64,000 nt of DNA from Afipia sp. Root123D2 (GCF_001425835.1 NZ_LMDP01000002.1:838828-902827), one strand, 5' to 3'. Positions 37,831 to 47,227 are shown, numbered from the stretch's first letter. Numbers and translations are program-made. The notes: generated by a model not told the origin, from the letters alone.

Positions 37831-38478
37831 ATGAAAATCCAGCGGATCAGAATCCGGGGTACAAAAATCCAAACCATCGCAAATGGTTGGGCACCGTCGC
37901 GCACGCTTCGCGCGGCTGCGCTGCTAACCCTGCTCTCCCTTGCTGCCGGATGCACCGCGAACGGGCCGAGCCCGATGGCCTCGTCGCAAGGCTTCGGCCC
38001 CACCGTGGCCTTCGAATCGGTTGATGGCCCGCCGCCGCAGGTGTTCGACCGGCTGGTCAAGGCTCTGGAAACCGAATCCACTGGCCGCAGCTTTTCCATC
38101 GTCTCCCGCGAAGCCCCGGCCTCCTATCGGGTGCGCAGCTATCTGTCCGCCCAGGTCAGCCGCGGCAAGAACACGATTGCCTGGGTGTGGGATATCTACG
38201 ACCGGGACAAGCAGCGCGCCCTGCGCCTGAGTGGCGAGGAACCTGCCGGAAAAAGCCCGCAAGATGCCTGGGCCAGCGCCGATGACGGCGTCATGCGCCG
38301 AATCGCCCAGGCTGGACTGGCTGGCCTCAACGGCCTGATCGACGGAACCGCTCCGGCACAAGACCAGCCGGCCCCCGGAGTAGCCCCGTCCGCCGGACCG
38401 GCGGTTGCAACAATCGACGGATCCGGGCCGGAAACGGCGCCGGTCGAACACCGCGCCCTCGCCTTCAACGGCCAATAG
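37831..38478 (+). CDS. putative lipoprotein
   Basis: 215 residues. The N-terminus is long and basic ([20 protein letters not shown]) before a hydrophobic core and a lipobox [11 protein letters not shown], so the protein is probably lipid-anchored by Lgt, whose gene is just upstream. The mature part includes [20 protein letters not shown] and [20 protein letters not shown], and ends in a Pro/Ala-rich low-complexity tail. It resembles conserved hypothetical lipoproteins found beside prs in Bradyrhizobium relatives. Function unknown. Confidence 0.78.
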   Translation: MKIQRIRIRGTKIQTIANGWAPSRTLRAAALLTLLSLAAGCTANGPSPMASSQGFGPTVAFESVDGPPPQVFDRLVKALETESTGRSFSIVSREAPASYRVRSYLSAQVSRGKNTIAWVWDIYDRDKQRALRLSGEEPAGKSPQDAWASADDGVMRRIAQAGLAGLNGLIDGTAPAQDQPAPGVAPSAGPAVATIDGSGPETAPVEHRALAFNGQ

Positions 38479-38684
38479 CCGGTTTTCCTCACGCTCCGCC
38501 TGCTGCGATCGGGGTCTCCGACCATTGGACCCGTGATTTTGCAGGAAAAACCGCCTGCGTCGTATTGCCTTGGGCGGCAGGGCCTTGTTATCACCTCGCG
38601 CGTGCAAAAGACCTGACCAGCGTTGTTATCCGGGTGGCTGAGATGTTGACGAGCGTATCCACCAAGTCGCGAGGAGATGCCGCG

Positions 38685-39638
38685 ATGTCGGCGAAAAACG
38701 GCTCGATCAAACTGGTCGCCGGAAACTCCAACCCCGCCCTCGCCGCCTCGATCGCCGAATGGCTCAATCTGCCGCTGACCAAGGCCAGCGTCCGCCGCTT
38801 CGCCGACGAGGAAATCTTCGTCGAAATCCAGGAAAACGTCCGCGGCTCCGACGTCTTCATCATTCAGTCGACTTCTTATCCCGCCAACGACCACTTGATG
38901 GAATTGCTGATCATTACCGACGCGCTGCGCCGCGCCTCGGCGCGCCGGATCACTGCAGTGATCCCGTATTTCGGCTACGCCCGGCAGGATCGCAAGGCCG
39001 GTTCGCGCTCGCCGATCTCAGCCAAGCTCGTCGCCAATCTGATCACCCACGCCGGCGCCGACCGCGTGATGACGCTCGACCTGCACGCCGCCCAGATCCA
39101 GGGCTTCTTCGACATTCCGACCGACAACCTGTTCGCCTCGCCGGTGATGGTGCGCGACATCCGCGAGAAGTTCGATCTCGGCACCGTGATGGTGGTCTCG
39201 CCCGACGTTGGCGGCGTGGTCCGCGCGCGCGGCCTCGCCAAGCGTATCAATGCGCCGCTGGCGATCATCGACAAGCGCCGCGAGCGCGCCGGCGAATCCG
39301 AAGTGATGAACGTGATCGGCGACGTCGCCGGCTACACCTGTATTCTCGTCGATGACATCGTCGATTCCGGCGGCACACTGGTGAACGCCGCCGATGCGCT
39401 GCTCGCTAACGGCGCAAAGGACGTTTACGCCTACATCACGCACGGCGTGCTGTCCGGCGGCGCGGTGGCCCGCATCGCGTCATCCAAGCTCAAGGAGTTG
39501 GTGATCACGGATTCGATCCAGCCGACCGAGGCAGTGCGCAAGGCCGCCAACATCCGCGCTCTGCCGATCTCGTCGCTGATCGGCGAGGCGATCGGACGCA
39601 CCGCGTCTGAAGAGTCGGTTTCCAGCCTATTCGACTGA
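38685..39638 (+). CDS. prs: ribose-phosphate pyrophosphokinase
   Basis: Makes phosphoribosyl pyrophosphate from ribose-5-phosphate and ATP for nucleotide, His and Trp synthesis. 317 residues from the ATG at 38685, with GAGGAG upstream; an upstream in-frame extension to 38565 is not coding-like. Motifs: [20 protein letters not shown], the ATP-binding [18 protein letters not shown], the flexible loop region [12 protein letters not shown], and the PRPP-binding [14 protein letters not shown]. Ends VSSLFD. Intact and typical. Confidence 0.97.
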   Translation: MSAKNGSIKLVAGNSNPALAASIAEWLNLPLTKASVRRFADEEIFVEIQENVRGSDVFIIQSTSYPANDHLMELLIITDALRRASARRITAVIPYFGYARQDRKAGSRSPISAKLVANLITHAGADRVMTLDLHAAQIQGFFDIPTDNLFASPVMVRDIREKFDLGTVMVVSPDVGGVVRARGLAKRINAPLAIIDKRRERAGESEVMNVIGDVAGYTCILVDDIVDSGGTLVNAADALLANGAKDVYAYITHGVLSGGAVARIASSKLKELVITDSIQPTEAVRKAANIRALPISSLIGEAIGRTASEESVSSLFD

Positions 39639-40041
39639 GCACCTCTCCCTCGAAGCCTTTGCCGCGACGCGAACTCTCCTCGCGTCATCCCTGCCTTCGC
39701 GGGGACGACACCTGGAGCGTCGTATGCCCAATCCCAGCGCTTCAGGACACGCCCAAGACTCGCCTGACGCGAAATTCCCTGCCCCGACTCGCAATCCGCG
39801 CATTTGATTCCGGTTTGTTCTCATCAGCTGTTGATGACGTTGCGATTTGTCCGGAATGCCTGTGGACGGACTCGGCACGGCGTTGCGCCCCTGTCGCAAA
39901 TCACCGATCAATTTGACCACGCAAGTTTGCTGGTGGATCGGACGCAGATTGTTCCAGCAAAACGCGCAGCGATGAAGATCGCGCAGTATCCGGCGTTTCG
40001 TGCCCGCGTGCATTCCATCACAAGAACAGGATGAAGGCAGC
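39639..40041. other. 403-base intergenic region between prs and the ybjN-like gene
   Basis: No gene recognised. A fragment near 39685-39715 (CGTCATCCCTGCCTTCGCGG) looks like half of a dispersed repeat. From about 39800 the DNA becomes AT-richer (TTTGTTCTCATCAGCTGTTG) and is a candidate promoter region for the downstream gene. Short frames present have no signal peptide, motif or ribosome-binding site I can support. Confidence 0.55.
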
Positions 40042-40542
40042 ATGTCCCTTCTGGACATCACAATCGATTCCCGGATTCATCCGCTCTCGGTCGTCGAGGA
40101 AATCGCGGCCACCAACGACCTCGCTTTTGAGCGTTCGGGCGAAGATGAAATCACCATTATCGCCAAGGGCCGGTTCGCTGACTATCAGCTGTCGTTTACC
40201 TGGATGGCGGAGATCGACGCACTGCATCTCGCCTGCGCCTTCGACCTGAAGATTCCGCAAGGCCGCAGTGCCGAGGTTCAACGGCTGGTCGCTGCGATCA
40301 ACGAGCAGTTGTGGGTCGGGCATTTCGATCTGTGGACCCAGTCCGGCCTCGTGATGTACCGGCAGGCGCTGGTGCTGCCCGGCGGAATGCAGGCCTCGAA
40401 CGCGCAATGCGAGATGATGCTGGAAGGCGCCGTCCACGCCTGCGAACGTTATTTTCCGGCGTTTCAGTTCGTGGTGTGGGCCGGCAAGTCCGCGCCGGAC
40501 GCGATGGCCGCCGCGATGTTCGATACCGCCGGCGAAGCGTGA
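40042..40542 (+). CDS. YbjN domain-containing protein
   Basis: Cytosolic protein of 166 residues with a YbjN fold resembling type III secretion chaperones. Sequence features: HPLSVVEEIAATNDLAFERS, YQLSFTWMAEIDALHLACAF, VAAINEQLWVGHFDLWTQSG and the C-terminal CERYFPAFQFVVWAGKSAPD. Family members are tied to stress tolerance in enterobacteria, but no biochemical function is established. GGCAG is the only Shine-Dalgarno candidate before the ATG at 40042. A double-hairpin repeat separates it from proC. Confidence 0.88.
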   Translation: MSLLDITIDSRIHPLSVVEEIAATNDLAFERSGEDEITIIAKGRFADYQLSFTWMAEIDALHLACAFDLKIPQGRSAEVQRLVAAINEQLWVGHFDLWTQSGLVMYRQALVLPGGMQASNAQCEMMLEGAVHACERYFPAFQFVVWAGKSAPDAMAAAMFDTAGEA

Positions 40543-40559
40543 GCACGCCATCACCGCAC

Positions 40560-40678
40560 CGTCTTGCCCGGGCTTGACCCGGGCATCCATCACAAGACAA
40601 CGTGCGAATTGATGGATTGCCGGGCATAGGCGAGCGGAAGCGACGCCGTTCTTCGAACAGCTATGCCGGCAATGACAA
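40560..40678. repeat. REP-like double hairpin, type 2, copy B (extended second arm)
   Basis: First hairpin 40565-40585 (TGCCCGGG, CTTGA, CCCGGGCA). The second arm, after GATGG, carries ATTGCCGGGCATAG (40616-40629) and, about 30 bases later, CTATGCCGGCAAT (40661-40673), so its stem is longer and its loop enlarged relative to copies A, C and D. Between the ybjN-like gene and proC. Confidence 0.75.
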
Positions 40679-40690
40679 TTTGAGGCTGTG

Positions 40691-41524
40691 ATGATGACCA
40701 ATTCTTCGGACGCGCTCGCAAGCCTTCGCGGCTCCATCGTTCTCGCCGGCGCGGGCAAGATGGGCGGCGCGATGCTATCGGGCTGGCTGACGCAGGGTAT
40801 CGCGCCATCGGCAGTGGCGGTGATCGAACCGATGCCGTCCGACGAGATCAAGGCGCTCGTTGCAAAAGGCGTCCGGCTCAACGCAACGCCAGCGGAGATC
40901 GGCGATGTTGCCGCCCTTGTCGTTGCGGTGAAGCCGCAGATGTTTCGCGACGCCGGAGCGCTCCTGCGGCCTCTGGTGAAGCCATCGACGCTGGTGGTGT
41001 CGATCATGGCCGGCACGCCGATTGCAGTGCTGGCGGACGTGATCGGCGGCGCCGTCGTGCGCGCGATGCCGAACACGCCTGCAGCGATCGGGCGTGGCAT
41101 CACGGTGGCCGTCGCGAGCGGCAGCATTACGCCGCAGCAACGCGGCATCACCGATGCGCTGTTGCGCACCACCGGGTCGGTGGAATGGGTCGACGAAGAA
41201 TCACTGATGGACGCGGTGACCGCGGTGTCGGGGTCGGGACCGGCCTACGTGTTTCTGCTCGCCGAGGAGCTGGCGCGCGCCGGTGCCGCGGCGGGATTGC
41301 CGGAAGCACTGGCGACGAAACTCGCGCGGGAGACCGTTGCAGGCTCTGGCGAACTGCTGCATCGCTCGGATCTGGACAGCGCGGTGCTGCGCCAGAACGT
41401 GACGTCGCCGGGCGGCACCACCGCTGCCGCGCTAGAGGTGCTGATGGGCAAGGATGGCTTCCAGCCGCTGCTGATGCGCGCCGTCGCGGCGGCGACCAAA
41501 CGCTCGAAAGAACTGGCGAAGTAA
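40691..41524 (+). CDS. proC: pyrroline-5-carboxylate reductase
   Basis: Last step of proline synthesis, reducing pyrroline-5-carboxylate with NAD(P)H. 277 residues. Rossmann motif IVLAGAGKMGGAMLSGWL, ALVVAVKPQMF, and the ProC signature spanning NVTSPGGTTAAALEVL in the C-terminal dimerisation domain, after VTAVSGSGPAYVFLLAEELA. A GTG at 40688 and ATGs at 40691 and 40694 are alternative starts; GAGG lies upstream. Appears monocistronic, followed by a double-hairpin repeat. Confidence 0.95.
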   Translation: MMTNSSDALASLRGSIVLAGAGKMGGAMLSGWLTQGIAPSAVAVIEPMPSDEIKALVAKGVRLNATPAEIGDVAALVVAVKPQMFRDAGALLRPLVKPSTLVVSIMAGTPIAVLADVIGGAVVRAMPNTPAAIGRGITVAVASGSITPQQRGITDALLRTTGSVEWVDEESLMDAVTAVSGSGPAYVFLLAEELARAGAAAGLPEALATKLARETVAGSGELLHRSDLDSAVLRQNVTSPGGTTAAALEVLMGKDGFQPLLMRAVAAATKRSKELAK

Positions 41525-41546
41525 AATAAGCTCAAATCTCACATGT

Positions 41547-41626
41547 GTCATTGCCGGGCTTGACCCGGCAATCCATCCACTTTTCTCATAGAATGATGGA
41601 TCACCGGGTCAAGCCCGGTGATGACG
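41547..41626. repeat. REP-like double hairpin, type 2, copy C
   Basis: Hairpins 41550-41572 (ATTGCCGGG, CTTGA, CCCGGCAAT) and 41600-41622 (ATCACCGGG, TCAAG, CCCGGTGAT), linked by ATCCATC ... GATGGAT. The most regular copy in the window. It lies between convergent proC and the sensor kinase gene, and could terminate either weakly. Confidence 0.88.
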
Positions 41627-41662
41627 CATTGGATATGACGATAGGCCTCGGCTGAAACACAC

Positions 41663-43051
41663 TTACACCGGCACCCGCACAGTCGCGCGCAGGCCGCCCA
41701 TCGGACTGTCCCCGAGCGTGATGTCGCCGCCATGCGAGCGCGCGATGTCGCGGGCGATGGCGAGGCCGAGACCGGTTCCGCCCTCGTCCTGATTGCGTGC
41801 ATCGTCGAGCCGCAGGAACGGCTTGAACACTTCTTCACGCATCTTCATCGGAATGCCGGGGCCGTCATCGTCGATCGTCACCGTCAGCCAGCGGTGATCG
41901 CGGTGGCCGCTGATGGCGATGGTATTGGCGTGACGCGCCGCGTTCGACACCAGATTGGCGAGGCAGCGCTTGAACGACGCCGGCTTGACGGTGACCACCG
42001 GCAGGCCGCGAAATGCCACCGTCGCGACGTGGCCCTGACGCTCTGCGTCGCTGCGCAGTTCCTCGAGTGCCTTCTCCATATCGGTCGGTTGCGCCGTCTC
42101 GCCGCTGTCGCCGCGCGCGAAGGCGAGATATGCCTCGAGCATCGCGCTCATTTCATCGACGTCCTTGCGCATGCCGTCGACTTCCGGGCTGTCGCCAATC
42201 AACTCCAGTTCGAGCTTGAAGCGGGTCAGGATGGTGCGCAGATCGTGCGACACGCCGGCCAGCATCGCGGTGCGCTGCTCGATGCTGCGCTCGATGCGGG
42301 TTTTCATTTCGAGGAAAGCCTGCGCGGCGCGGCGCACCTCGCGCGCACCGCGCGGACGAAAGTCCGGTGCATCGCGCCCCTTGCCGAAATTCTCCGCCGC
42401 ATCCGCCAGCCGCAGGATCGGTCTGATCTGGTTGCGCAGAAACAGCACCGCCACGAATAGCAGGATCGCCGACGTGCCCACCATCCAGAACAGGAATATC
42501 TGGGAATTCGAGGCGTAAGCCGCGCTGCGCTGAGCGTAGACCCGCATCACGGTATCATCGAGCTTGATGCGGATTTCCACCAGCGACGACCGCCCCACCG
42601 TATCGATCCAGAACGGCCGTCCGATCTGGCGGCTGAGCTGCACCGACAGCGTCTGATCGAGCAGCGAGAAGAACGGCTTCGGCCCCGGCGGCGGCATGTC
42701 GTTCGGCGGCAGGAAATCCACCACCAGGCCTAGCCGGTTCTGGGCGATCGCCTTGATCTTGGTGCGATCCTTGTCCTGCGGATACATCTTGTAGACATCG
42801 ATCAGCGCGGAGATGTCCTGCACCACCGCCGACGAGAGGCGCCGCGTTACCGTGTTCCAGTGGCGCTCCATGAATACGAAGGCGATCACCGATTGCAGCA
42901 CCACCATCGGCACGATGATGATAAGCAGCGCGCGGGCATAGAGCCCCTTCGGCATCAGCTCCTTGAATGAACGGCTCATTCGGCCGTTGAGGTCGGACAT
43001 CCGCCGCGATGCGGAGCGGATCAGGGTGAGTCCGGTGTCGAGCGTGCTCAT
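41663..43051 (-). CDS. EnvZ-like sensor histidine kinase
   Basis: Inner-membrane sensor of 462 residues from the ATG at 43051. Helix 1 (about 39-61) and helix 2 (about 186-205) flank a periplasmic domain of ~120 residues; a HAMP domain follows, then the H-box SHDLRTILTRFKLELELIG with His269. The proline usual after the H-box threonine (LRTPL) is isoleucine here, as in several rhizobial EnvZ-like kinases I recall. N-box NLVSNAARHA, G1 DDDGPGIP and G2 GGTGLGLAIARDI complete an active ATPase domain. The response regulator stops 19 bases upstream; with the MarR gene they form a three-gene operon. Signal unknown. Confidence 0.92.
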   Translation of the reverse strand: MSTLDTGLTLIRSASRRMSDLNGRMSRSFKELMPKGLYARALLIIIVPMVVLQSVIAFVFMERHWNTVTRRLSSAVVQDISALIDVYKMYPQDKDRTKIKAIAQNRLGLVVDFLPPNDMPPPGPKPFFSLLDQTLSVQLSRQIGRPFWIDTVGRSSLVEIRIKLDDTVMRVYAQRSAAYASNSQIFLFWMVGTSAILLFVAVLFLRNQIRPILRLADAAENFGKGRDAPDFRPRGAREVRRAAQAFLEMKTRIERSIEQRTAMLAGVSHDLRTILTRFKLELELIGDSPEVDGMRKDVDEMSAMLEAYLAFARGDSGETAQPTDMEKALEELRSDAERQGHVATVAFRGLPVVTVKPASFKRCLANLVSNAARHANTIAISGHRDHRWLTVTIDDDGPGIPMKMREEVFKPFLRLDDARNQDEGGTGLGLAIARDIARSHGGDITLGDSPMGGLRATVRVPV

Positions 43052-43070
43052 GATCGGCTCACCACCGGCG

Positions 43071-43799
43071 TCACGGCGAAGCGACAAGACGATAGCCGAT
43101 GCCGCGCACCGCCTGCAGGAACAGCGGATTGGCCGGATCGTGCTCGATCTTGCGCCGCAGGCGGTTGATCTGCACGTCGACCGCGCGCTCGTTGATGCTG
43201 TCGCCGCCGCCGGTCAGCGCGCCGCGCGGCACGGTCTCGCCCGGCGTGTTGGCGAGAATCCGCAGCATCTCGCGCTCGCGGTCGGTGAGATGGACGATCT
43301 CGTCGCCGTTGCGCAACTCGCCGCGGTCGAGATGATAGACGTAAGGACCGAACGCCACCGACTCGAGCGGCGCAACCGTGACCGGCGCGGCACGCTTGAG
43401 GATATTGGCAATGCGCAACACCAGCTCACGCGGCTCGAACGGCTTGGCAACGTAGTCGTCGGCACCGATCTGCAAACCCTCGATCCGGCTTTCGGCTTCG
43501 TGCCGCGCCGTCAGCATCACGATCGGCACTGAGGAGGACTCGCGGATCGAACGCGCAAGGTCGAAGCCGGTTTCGCCCGGCATCATCACATCAAGGATCA
43601 GCAGGTCGAAGTGCAGGCCGGCAAGCTTGGCGCGCGCGTCGCCCGCGCTTTTCGCCGTGGTGACGCGATAGCCTTCGCTGGCGAGAAAGCGCGACAGCAG
43701 ATCGCGGATGCGGCGGTCGTCATCGACCAGCAGAAGATGCGGCGCATCGTCGGCCGGTTCGCGAGGCATTGCACGCACGGGTGTTGCGGCTTCCGTCAC
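43071..43799 (-). CDS. OmpR-family response regulator (PetR-like)
   Basis: DNA-binding response regulator of 242 residues. Receiver domain: Asp26/Asp27 in LLLVDDDRRIRD, phospho-acceptor Asp70 in LLILDVMMPGETGF, Thr/Ser in VMLTARH and Lys in VAKPFEPREL. The C-terminal winged helix ends DVQINRLRRKIEHDPANPLF. Starts at GTG 43799, overlapping the MarR gene's stop (GTGA). In Rhodobacter capsulatus the PetP (MarR)/PetR (OmpR) pair upstream of the cytochrome bc1 genes is needed for growth; the gene order here fits that pair plus an EnvZ-like kinase, but bc1 genes are not in the window. Confidence 0.92.
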   Translation of the reverse strand: MTEAATPVRAMPREPADDAPHLLLVDDDRRIRDLLSRFLASEGYRVTTAKSAGDARAKLAGLHFDLLILDVMMPGETGFDLARSIRESSSVPIVMLTARHEAESRIEGLQIGADDYVAKPFEPRELVLRIANILKRAAPVTVAPLESVAFGPYVYHLDRGELRNGDEIVHLTDREREMLRILANTPGETVPRGALTGGGDSINERAVDVQINRLRRKIEHDPANPLFLQAVRGIGYRLVASP

Positions 43800-44341
43800 C
43801 GTGAATCCTTCGCAGCCCTCGGGCCGCCTTTGAGAATGATCTCCAGCACCTTGTCCGGATCGTCTTGGTCGATCATGCCGAGCAAAAACTGTCGCACCGC
43901 GTCAGCCCCGCTCGCCGGAACGTCTTTCAGCGCGCGGTCGATACGGATCGTCTGCAGGCCTGCGAGCTTGGCCACAAGCGCCTCGCCCTTTGCGGTGGCG
44001 AAAAGAAGGCGCTGCCGCCGGTCGCTGTCTCCGGCCTTCTGAACGATATACCCTTCGTCGAGCAGCTGCTTGAGCACCCGTCCCAGCGATTGCTTGGTGA
44101 TCCGCAGCACATCGAGCAGATCGGCAACCTTGAGGCCCGGATAGCGCTGCACGAAATGCACCACACGATGGTGAGCCCGGCCGAAACCGAACTCTTCGAG
44201 TACATGGTCGGCGTCGCCGACGAAATCGCGATAGGCGAAAAACAGCAGTTCAATAATGTCCCAGCGCAAGTCCTCGGCCGCCGGGGCGGCATTGCCGCCC
44301 TCCGCGATCGAAGATGAGCCTTTGAAATTTATGTCAGCCAT
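43796..44341 (-). CDS. MarR-family transcriptional regulator (PetP-like)
   Basis: Winged-helix regulator of 181 residues; ATG at 44341 chosen over a TTG at 44362. The DNA-binding region is VHFVQRYPGLKVADLLDVLR followed by ITKQSLGRVLKQLLDEGYIV, where the recognition helix lies around KQSLGRV, and the wing QKAGDSDRRQRLLFATAKGE. First gene of the marR-ompR-envZ operon, stop overlapping the next start by four bases. Divergent from ilvE; the 286-base spacer contains palindromes that could be its operator. Confidence 0.9.
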   Translation of the reverse strand: MADINFKGSSSIAEGGNAAPAAEDLRWDIIELLFFAYRDFVGDADHVLEEFGFGRAHHRVVHFVQRYPGLKVADLLDVLRITKQSLGRVLKQLLDEGYIVQKAGDSDRRQRLLFATAKGEALVAKLAGLQTIRIDRALKDVPASGADAVRQFLLGMIDQDDPDKVLEIILKGGPRAAKDSR

Positions 44342-44449
44342 ATTGACATATCTGGGTTTCAATGTTACAAAAAAGGCAAGTTACGCGAAATATTCGAGAA
44401 TTGGCCTGCTCCGGCCCGGACCCGAGGTCCTGCCGCCCGGCCTTCTGCT

Positions 44450-44459
44450 GGAATATTCC
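44450..44459. promoter_or_regulatory. palindrome between marR and ilvE
   Basis: GGAATATTCC is a perfect 10-base palindrome in the divergent marR/ilvE spacer. A related sequence CGAAATATTCG lies 65 bases away, close to the marR start. MarR proteins bind short AT-centred palindromes of this sort, so both are candidate operators. Prediction only. Confidence 0.3.
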
Positions 44460-44559
44460 GCGATTGTTCTCACCTTGCGATTGTCGGTCGACATCGCGCA
44501 AAACATACTGGACTTCGCGCCTTCCGCCAAAGCGGAAACCGGCCCTCGGGCCGGCGGGC

Positions 44560-44577
44560 CAGGTCCTCTAGGACCTG
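44560..44577. promoter_or_regulatory. inverted repeat in the ilvE leader
   Basis: CAGGTCCT and AGGACCTG separated by two bases, 50 bases before the ilvE start. It follows a GC-rich stretch with another hairpin (GGCCCTCGGGCC near 44541-44552). Could be an operator or a leader structure; I cannot tell which. Confidence 0.35.
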
Positions 44578-44627
44578 AATGACCAGCCCGCCGCCGCGTG
44601 GACTGCACCAAAGCCGGGAGAAGACCC

Positions 44628-45740
44628 ATGGGAGTTTCGTTCGATAAAATCGATGGTGCGATCTTGTTGAATTTCGAAATTCAGCCCTCGGCGAATCCGA
44701 CGTCCGAGAAGGACCGTGCGGCAAAACTCGTGGACCCGGGCTTCGGCCGGGTTTTCACCGATCACATGGCTGTGGTCCGATACAGCCAGGCAAAGGGCTG
44801 GCATGGCGCGCGCGTCGAATCCCGCGCGAATTTCCAGCTCGATCCGGCCACAGCCGTGCTGCACTACGCGCAGGAAATTTTCGAAGGCCTCAAGGCCTAC
44901 AAGCGGGACGACGGCGGCGTGAACCTGTTTCGCCCCGACGCCAATGCCCGGCGCTTCAGGAATTCAGCTGACCGGATGGCCATGGCGCCATTGCCCGAGT
45001 CCGTCTTCATCGAAGCGGTCGAGCAGATCGTGCACATCGACAGCGCCTGGATACCCGGCGGCGAGGGCAGTCTTTATCTGCGGCCCTTCATGATAGCGAA
45101 CGAGGTTTTCCTCGGCGTGAAGCCCTCCGCGGAATACATCTTCGCCGTCATCGCTTCGCCGGTCGGCTCCTATTTCAAGGGCGGACCTGCGCCGGTGTCG
45201 ATCTGGGTCTCGGAAAACTACACGCGCGCCGCGATCGGCGGCACCGGTGCCGTCAAATGCGGCGGAAACTACGCCGCCAGCCTGCGCGCGCAGGCTGAAG
45301 CTATCGAGCACGGTTGCGATCAGGTTGTCTTCCTCGATGCGGTCGAACGCCGCTACATCGAGGAGCTCGGCGGCATGAACATCTTCTTCGTGTTCGACGA
45401 CGGTTCGCTGCTGACGCCGCCGCTCGGCACTATCCTGCCGGGCATCACCCGCGATTCGATCATCGCGCTCGCGAAGGAAACCGGCACGCGCGTGCGCGAG
45501 GAGACCTACACGATCGACCAGTGGCGCGCCGACGCGGCCAGCGGAAAGCTGAAAGAGGCCTTCGCCTGCGGCACCGCCGCCGTCATCTCGCCGATCGGCA
45601 AGGTGTGCTCCACCAGCGGCGATTTTCTCATCAATGGCGGCGCGGCCGGCCCCGTCGCGATGGGACTGCGCAAGAAGCTGGTCGACATCCAGTACGGTCG
45701 CGCGGCCGACCCGCATAACTGGATTCGCAAAGTTCTGTAA
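44628..45740 (+). CDS. ilvE: branched-chain amino-acid aminotransferase
   Basis: Fold-type IV PLP enzyme that interconverts Leu, Ile and Val with their keto acids. 370 residues, ATG at 44628 with GGGAG nine bases upstream. Motifs: LDPATAVLHYAQEIFEGLKA, LYLRPFMIANE, and the PLP-lysine region AVKCGGNYAASLRAQ. Then YIEELGGMNIFFVF and the C-terminal FACGTAAVISPIGK. The length fits the larger eukaryote-like type II IlvE. Divergent from the regulator operon; a hairpin follows at 45773. Confidence 0.95.
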   Translation: MGVSFDKIDGAILLNFEIQPSANPTSEKDRAAKLVDPGFGRVFTDHMAVVRYSQAKGWHGARVESRANFQLDPATAVLHYAQEIFEGLKAYKRDDGGVNLFRPDANARRFRNSADRMAMAPLPESVFIEAVEQIVHIDSAWIPGGEGSLYLRPFMIANEVFLGVKPSAEYIFAVIASPVGSYFKGGPAPVSIWVSENYTRAAIGGTGAVKCGGNYAASLRAQAEAIEHGCDQVVFLDAVERRYIEELGGMNIFFVFDDGSLLTPPLGTILPGITRDSIIALAKETGTRVREETYTIDQWRADAASGKLKEAFACGTAAVISPIGKVCSTSGDFLINGGAAGPVAMGLRKKLVDIQYGRAADPHNWIRKVL

Positions 45741-45772
45741 TCAGGGGCGCGAGAATCTTCACATCTTCGACG

Positions 45773-45797
45773 AATGGCCGGGCCTCTCCCGGCCATT
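45773..45797 (+). terminator. hairpin terminator or REP-like single arm after ilvE
   Basis: Ten-bp stem (AATGGCCGGG, CCTCT, CCCGGCCATT) followed by ATTCTTTTG on the plus strand, 33 bases past the ilvE stop. The stem sequence matches the type 1 REP arms, so a repeat may have been recruited as terminator between the convergent ilvE and MATE genes. Confidence 0.6.
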
Positions 45798-45829
45798 ATT
45801 CTTTTGTGGCAGGGTAGGAAATGGCGCGT

Positions 45830-47227
45830 TCAACGTGCCGTCACCAGCCCGAGCCGATCGCGCCGGATCCAGCGCGCCATCATCATGACCGCGACAATGG
45901 CGAGGCCGGAGGCGAGACCGATCCAGATCCCGAGCCCCTGCAGTCCCATGTAAAATCCGAAAAACAGACTGAGCGGCATGCCGAAGCCCCAATAGCCGAG
46001 ACCGGCATAGATCATCGGCACACGGGTATCCTGCAGCCCACGCAACATCCCGGCGCCGATCGCCTGGGCGCCGTCGACAATCTGGAACACGGCGGCGCAG
46101 AACAGGAAGGTCGCGGCGAGTTGAACGACCGCGGCATTCGCAGGATCGGCGATGTCGATGAACGCGCCAATCAGCAGGTGCGGCGCGGCGATCATCACCA
46201 TGCTCATCGTCGCCATGAAGGAAATGGCGAGCGCAAACGCGGTCCAGCCCGCCCGTGTGATGCCGTCGGGATCGTTCGCGCCGAGCGCGCGGCCGACGCG
46301 CACTGTCGCGGCTTGCCCCAGTCCCAGCGGCACCATGAAAGAGGCCGAGGCGATCTGGATCGCGATCGAATGGGCGGCGATCGCCGCCATGCCGAACTGT
46401 CCCATCAGGAACACGGCGGCGTTGAACACCGTCACCTCGAAGCCCAGCGTCGCACCGATCGGCAGGCCGAGCCGCCACAGCCCGGCAAGACGTGGCCAGT
46501 CCGGCCGCCACCAGCGCCCGAACAGATGATAGCGGCGGAATTTCCGGTTGGTGAGAACCACAACGGTCAGCGACACGAACAGAAACGTGTTCGACAGCGA
46601 TGTCGCCATGCCCGAGCCGCGCAGGCCGAGCGCCGGAAAACCGAGATGGCCGAACACCAGAACCCAGTTCGCGGCGACGTTGAACAGGATCGCAATCGCC
46701 GTCACTACCAGTGCCCAGATCGGCCGTTCCAGCGCCGAGACGAACGAACGCAATGCGATGAAGCCGAGGAACGGCAGGAATCCCCATTGCAGTTCGTGGA
46801 CGAAAGATTGCGCATCGGCTGCGAGCTGCGGGTCCTGCCCGAACAGCAGCAGCACCGCCTCGCTGTGCCACAGCACGACCCAGCTCGGCAGCGTGATGAT
46901 CACGGCCGTCCACAATCCTTGCCGGAAGGTGCGCCGGACATCGCGCGCCGCATGTCTCTTGCGGCCCAGTGCTTCCGCCATCATCGGTGACGTCGCACTC
47001 ACCACACCGATGGCGAAAATCTGGATCGCAATATAGAGATTGGTGCCGAGTGTGGCTGCCGCCAGCGCCGACGGCCCGAGCCGCCCGAGAATGACCACAT
47101 CGGTCGTAGTGAGCGCGATCTGAGCCAGATTGGTGAGCACCAGCGGCGCGCCAAGCGCCAGCATCGCCCGGAATTCGCCGAGCCACGCCGCGCGCGAAAG
47201 CGCGTTCTGGTGAGGAGAAAAAAGCAT
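45830..47227 (-). CDS. MATE-family multidrug/toxin efflux transporter (NorM-like)
   Basis: Inner-membrane antiporter of 465 residues with about twelve helices arranged as two homologous halves. N-terminal half begins [20 protein letters not shown] and contains [13 protein letters not shown]; the second half carries [20 protein letters not shown] and [20 protein letters not shown]. Members expel cationic drugs in exchange for Na+ or H+; the substrate here is unknown. GGAG precedes the ATG at 47227. Convergent with ilvE. Confidence 0.93.
   Translation of the reverse strand: MLFSPHQNALSRAAWLGEFRAMLALGAPLVLTNLAQIALTTTDVVILGRLGPSALAAATLGTNLYIAIQIFAIGVVSATSPMMAEALGRKRHAARDVRRTFRQGLWTAVIITLPSWVVLWHSEAVLLLFGQDPQLAADAQSFVHELQWGFLPFLGFIALRSFVSALERPIWALVVTAIAILFNVAANWVLVFGHLGFPALGLRGSGMATSLSNTFLFVSLTVVVLTNRKFRRYHLFGRWWRPDWPRLAGLWRLGLPIGATLGFEVTVFNAAVFLMGQFGMAAIAAHSIAIQIASASFMVPLGLGQAATVRVGRALGANDPDGITRAGWTAFALAISFMATMSMVMIAAPHLLIGAFIDIADPANAAVVQLAATFLFCAAVFQIVDGAQAIGAGMLRGLQDTRVPMIYAGLGYWGFGMPLSLFFGFYMGLQGLGIWIGLASGLAIVAVMMMARWIRRDRLGLVTAR

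Noticed and set aside
45821-46990. 389-codon plus-strand frame opposite the MATE gene
   Set aside because: Antisense shadow; very rich in Arg, His, Gln and Glu, no start signal, and the MATE gene is unambiguous.
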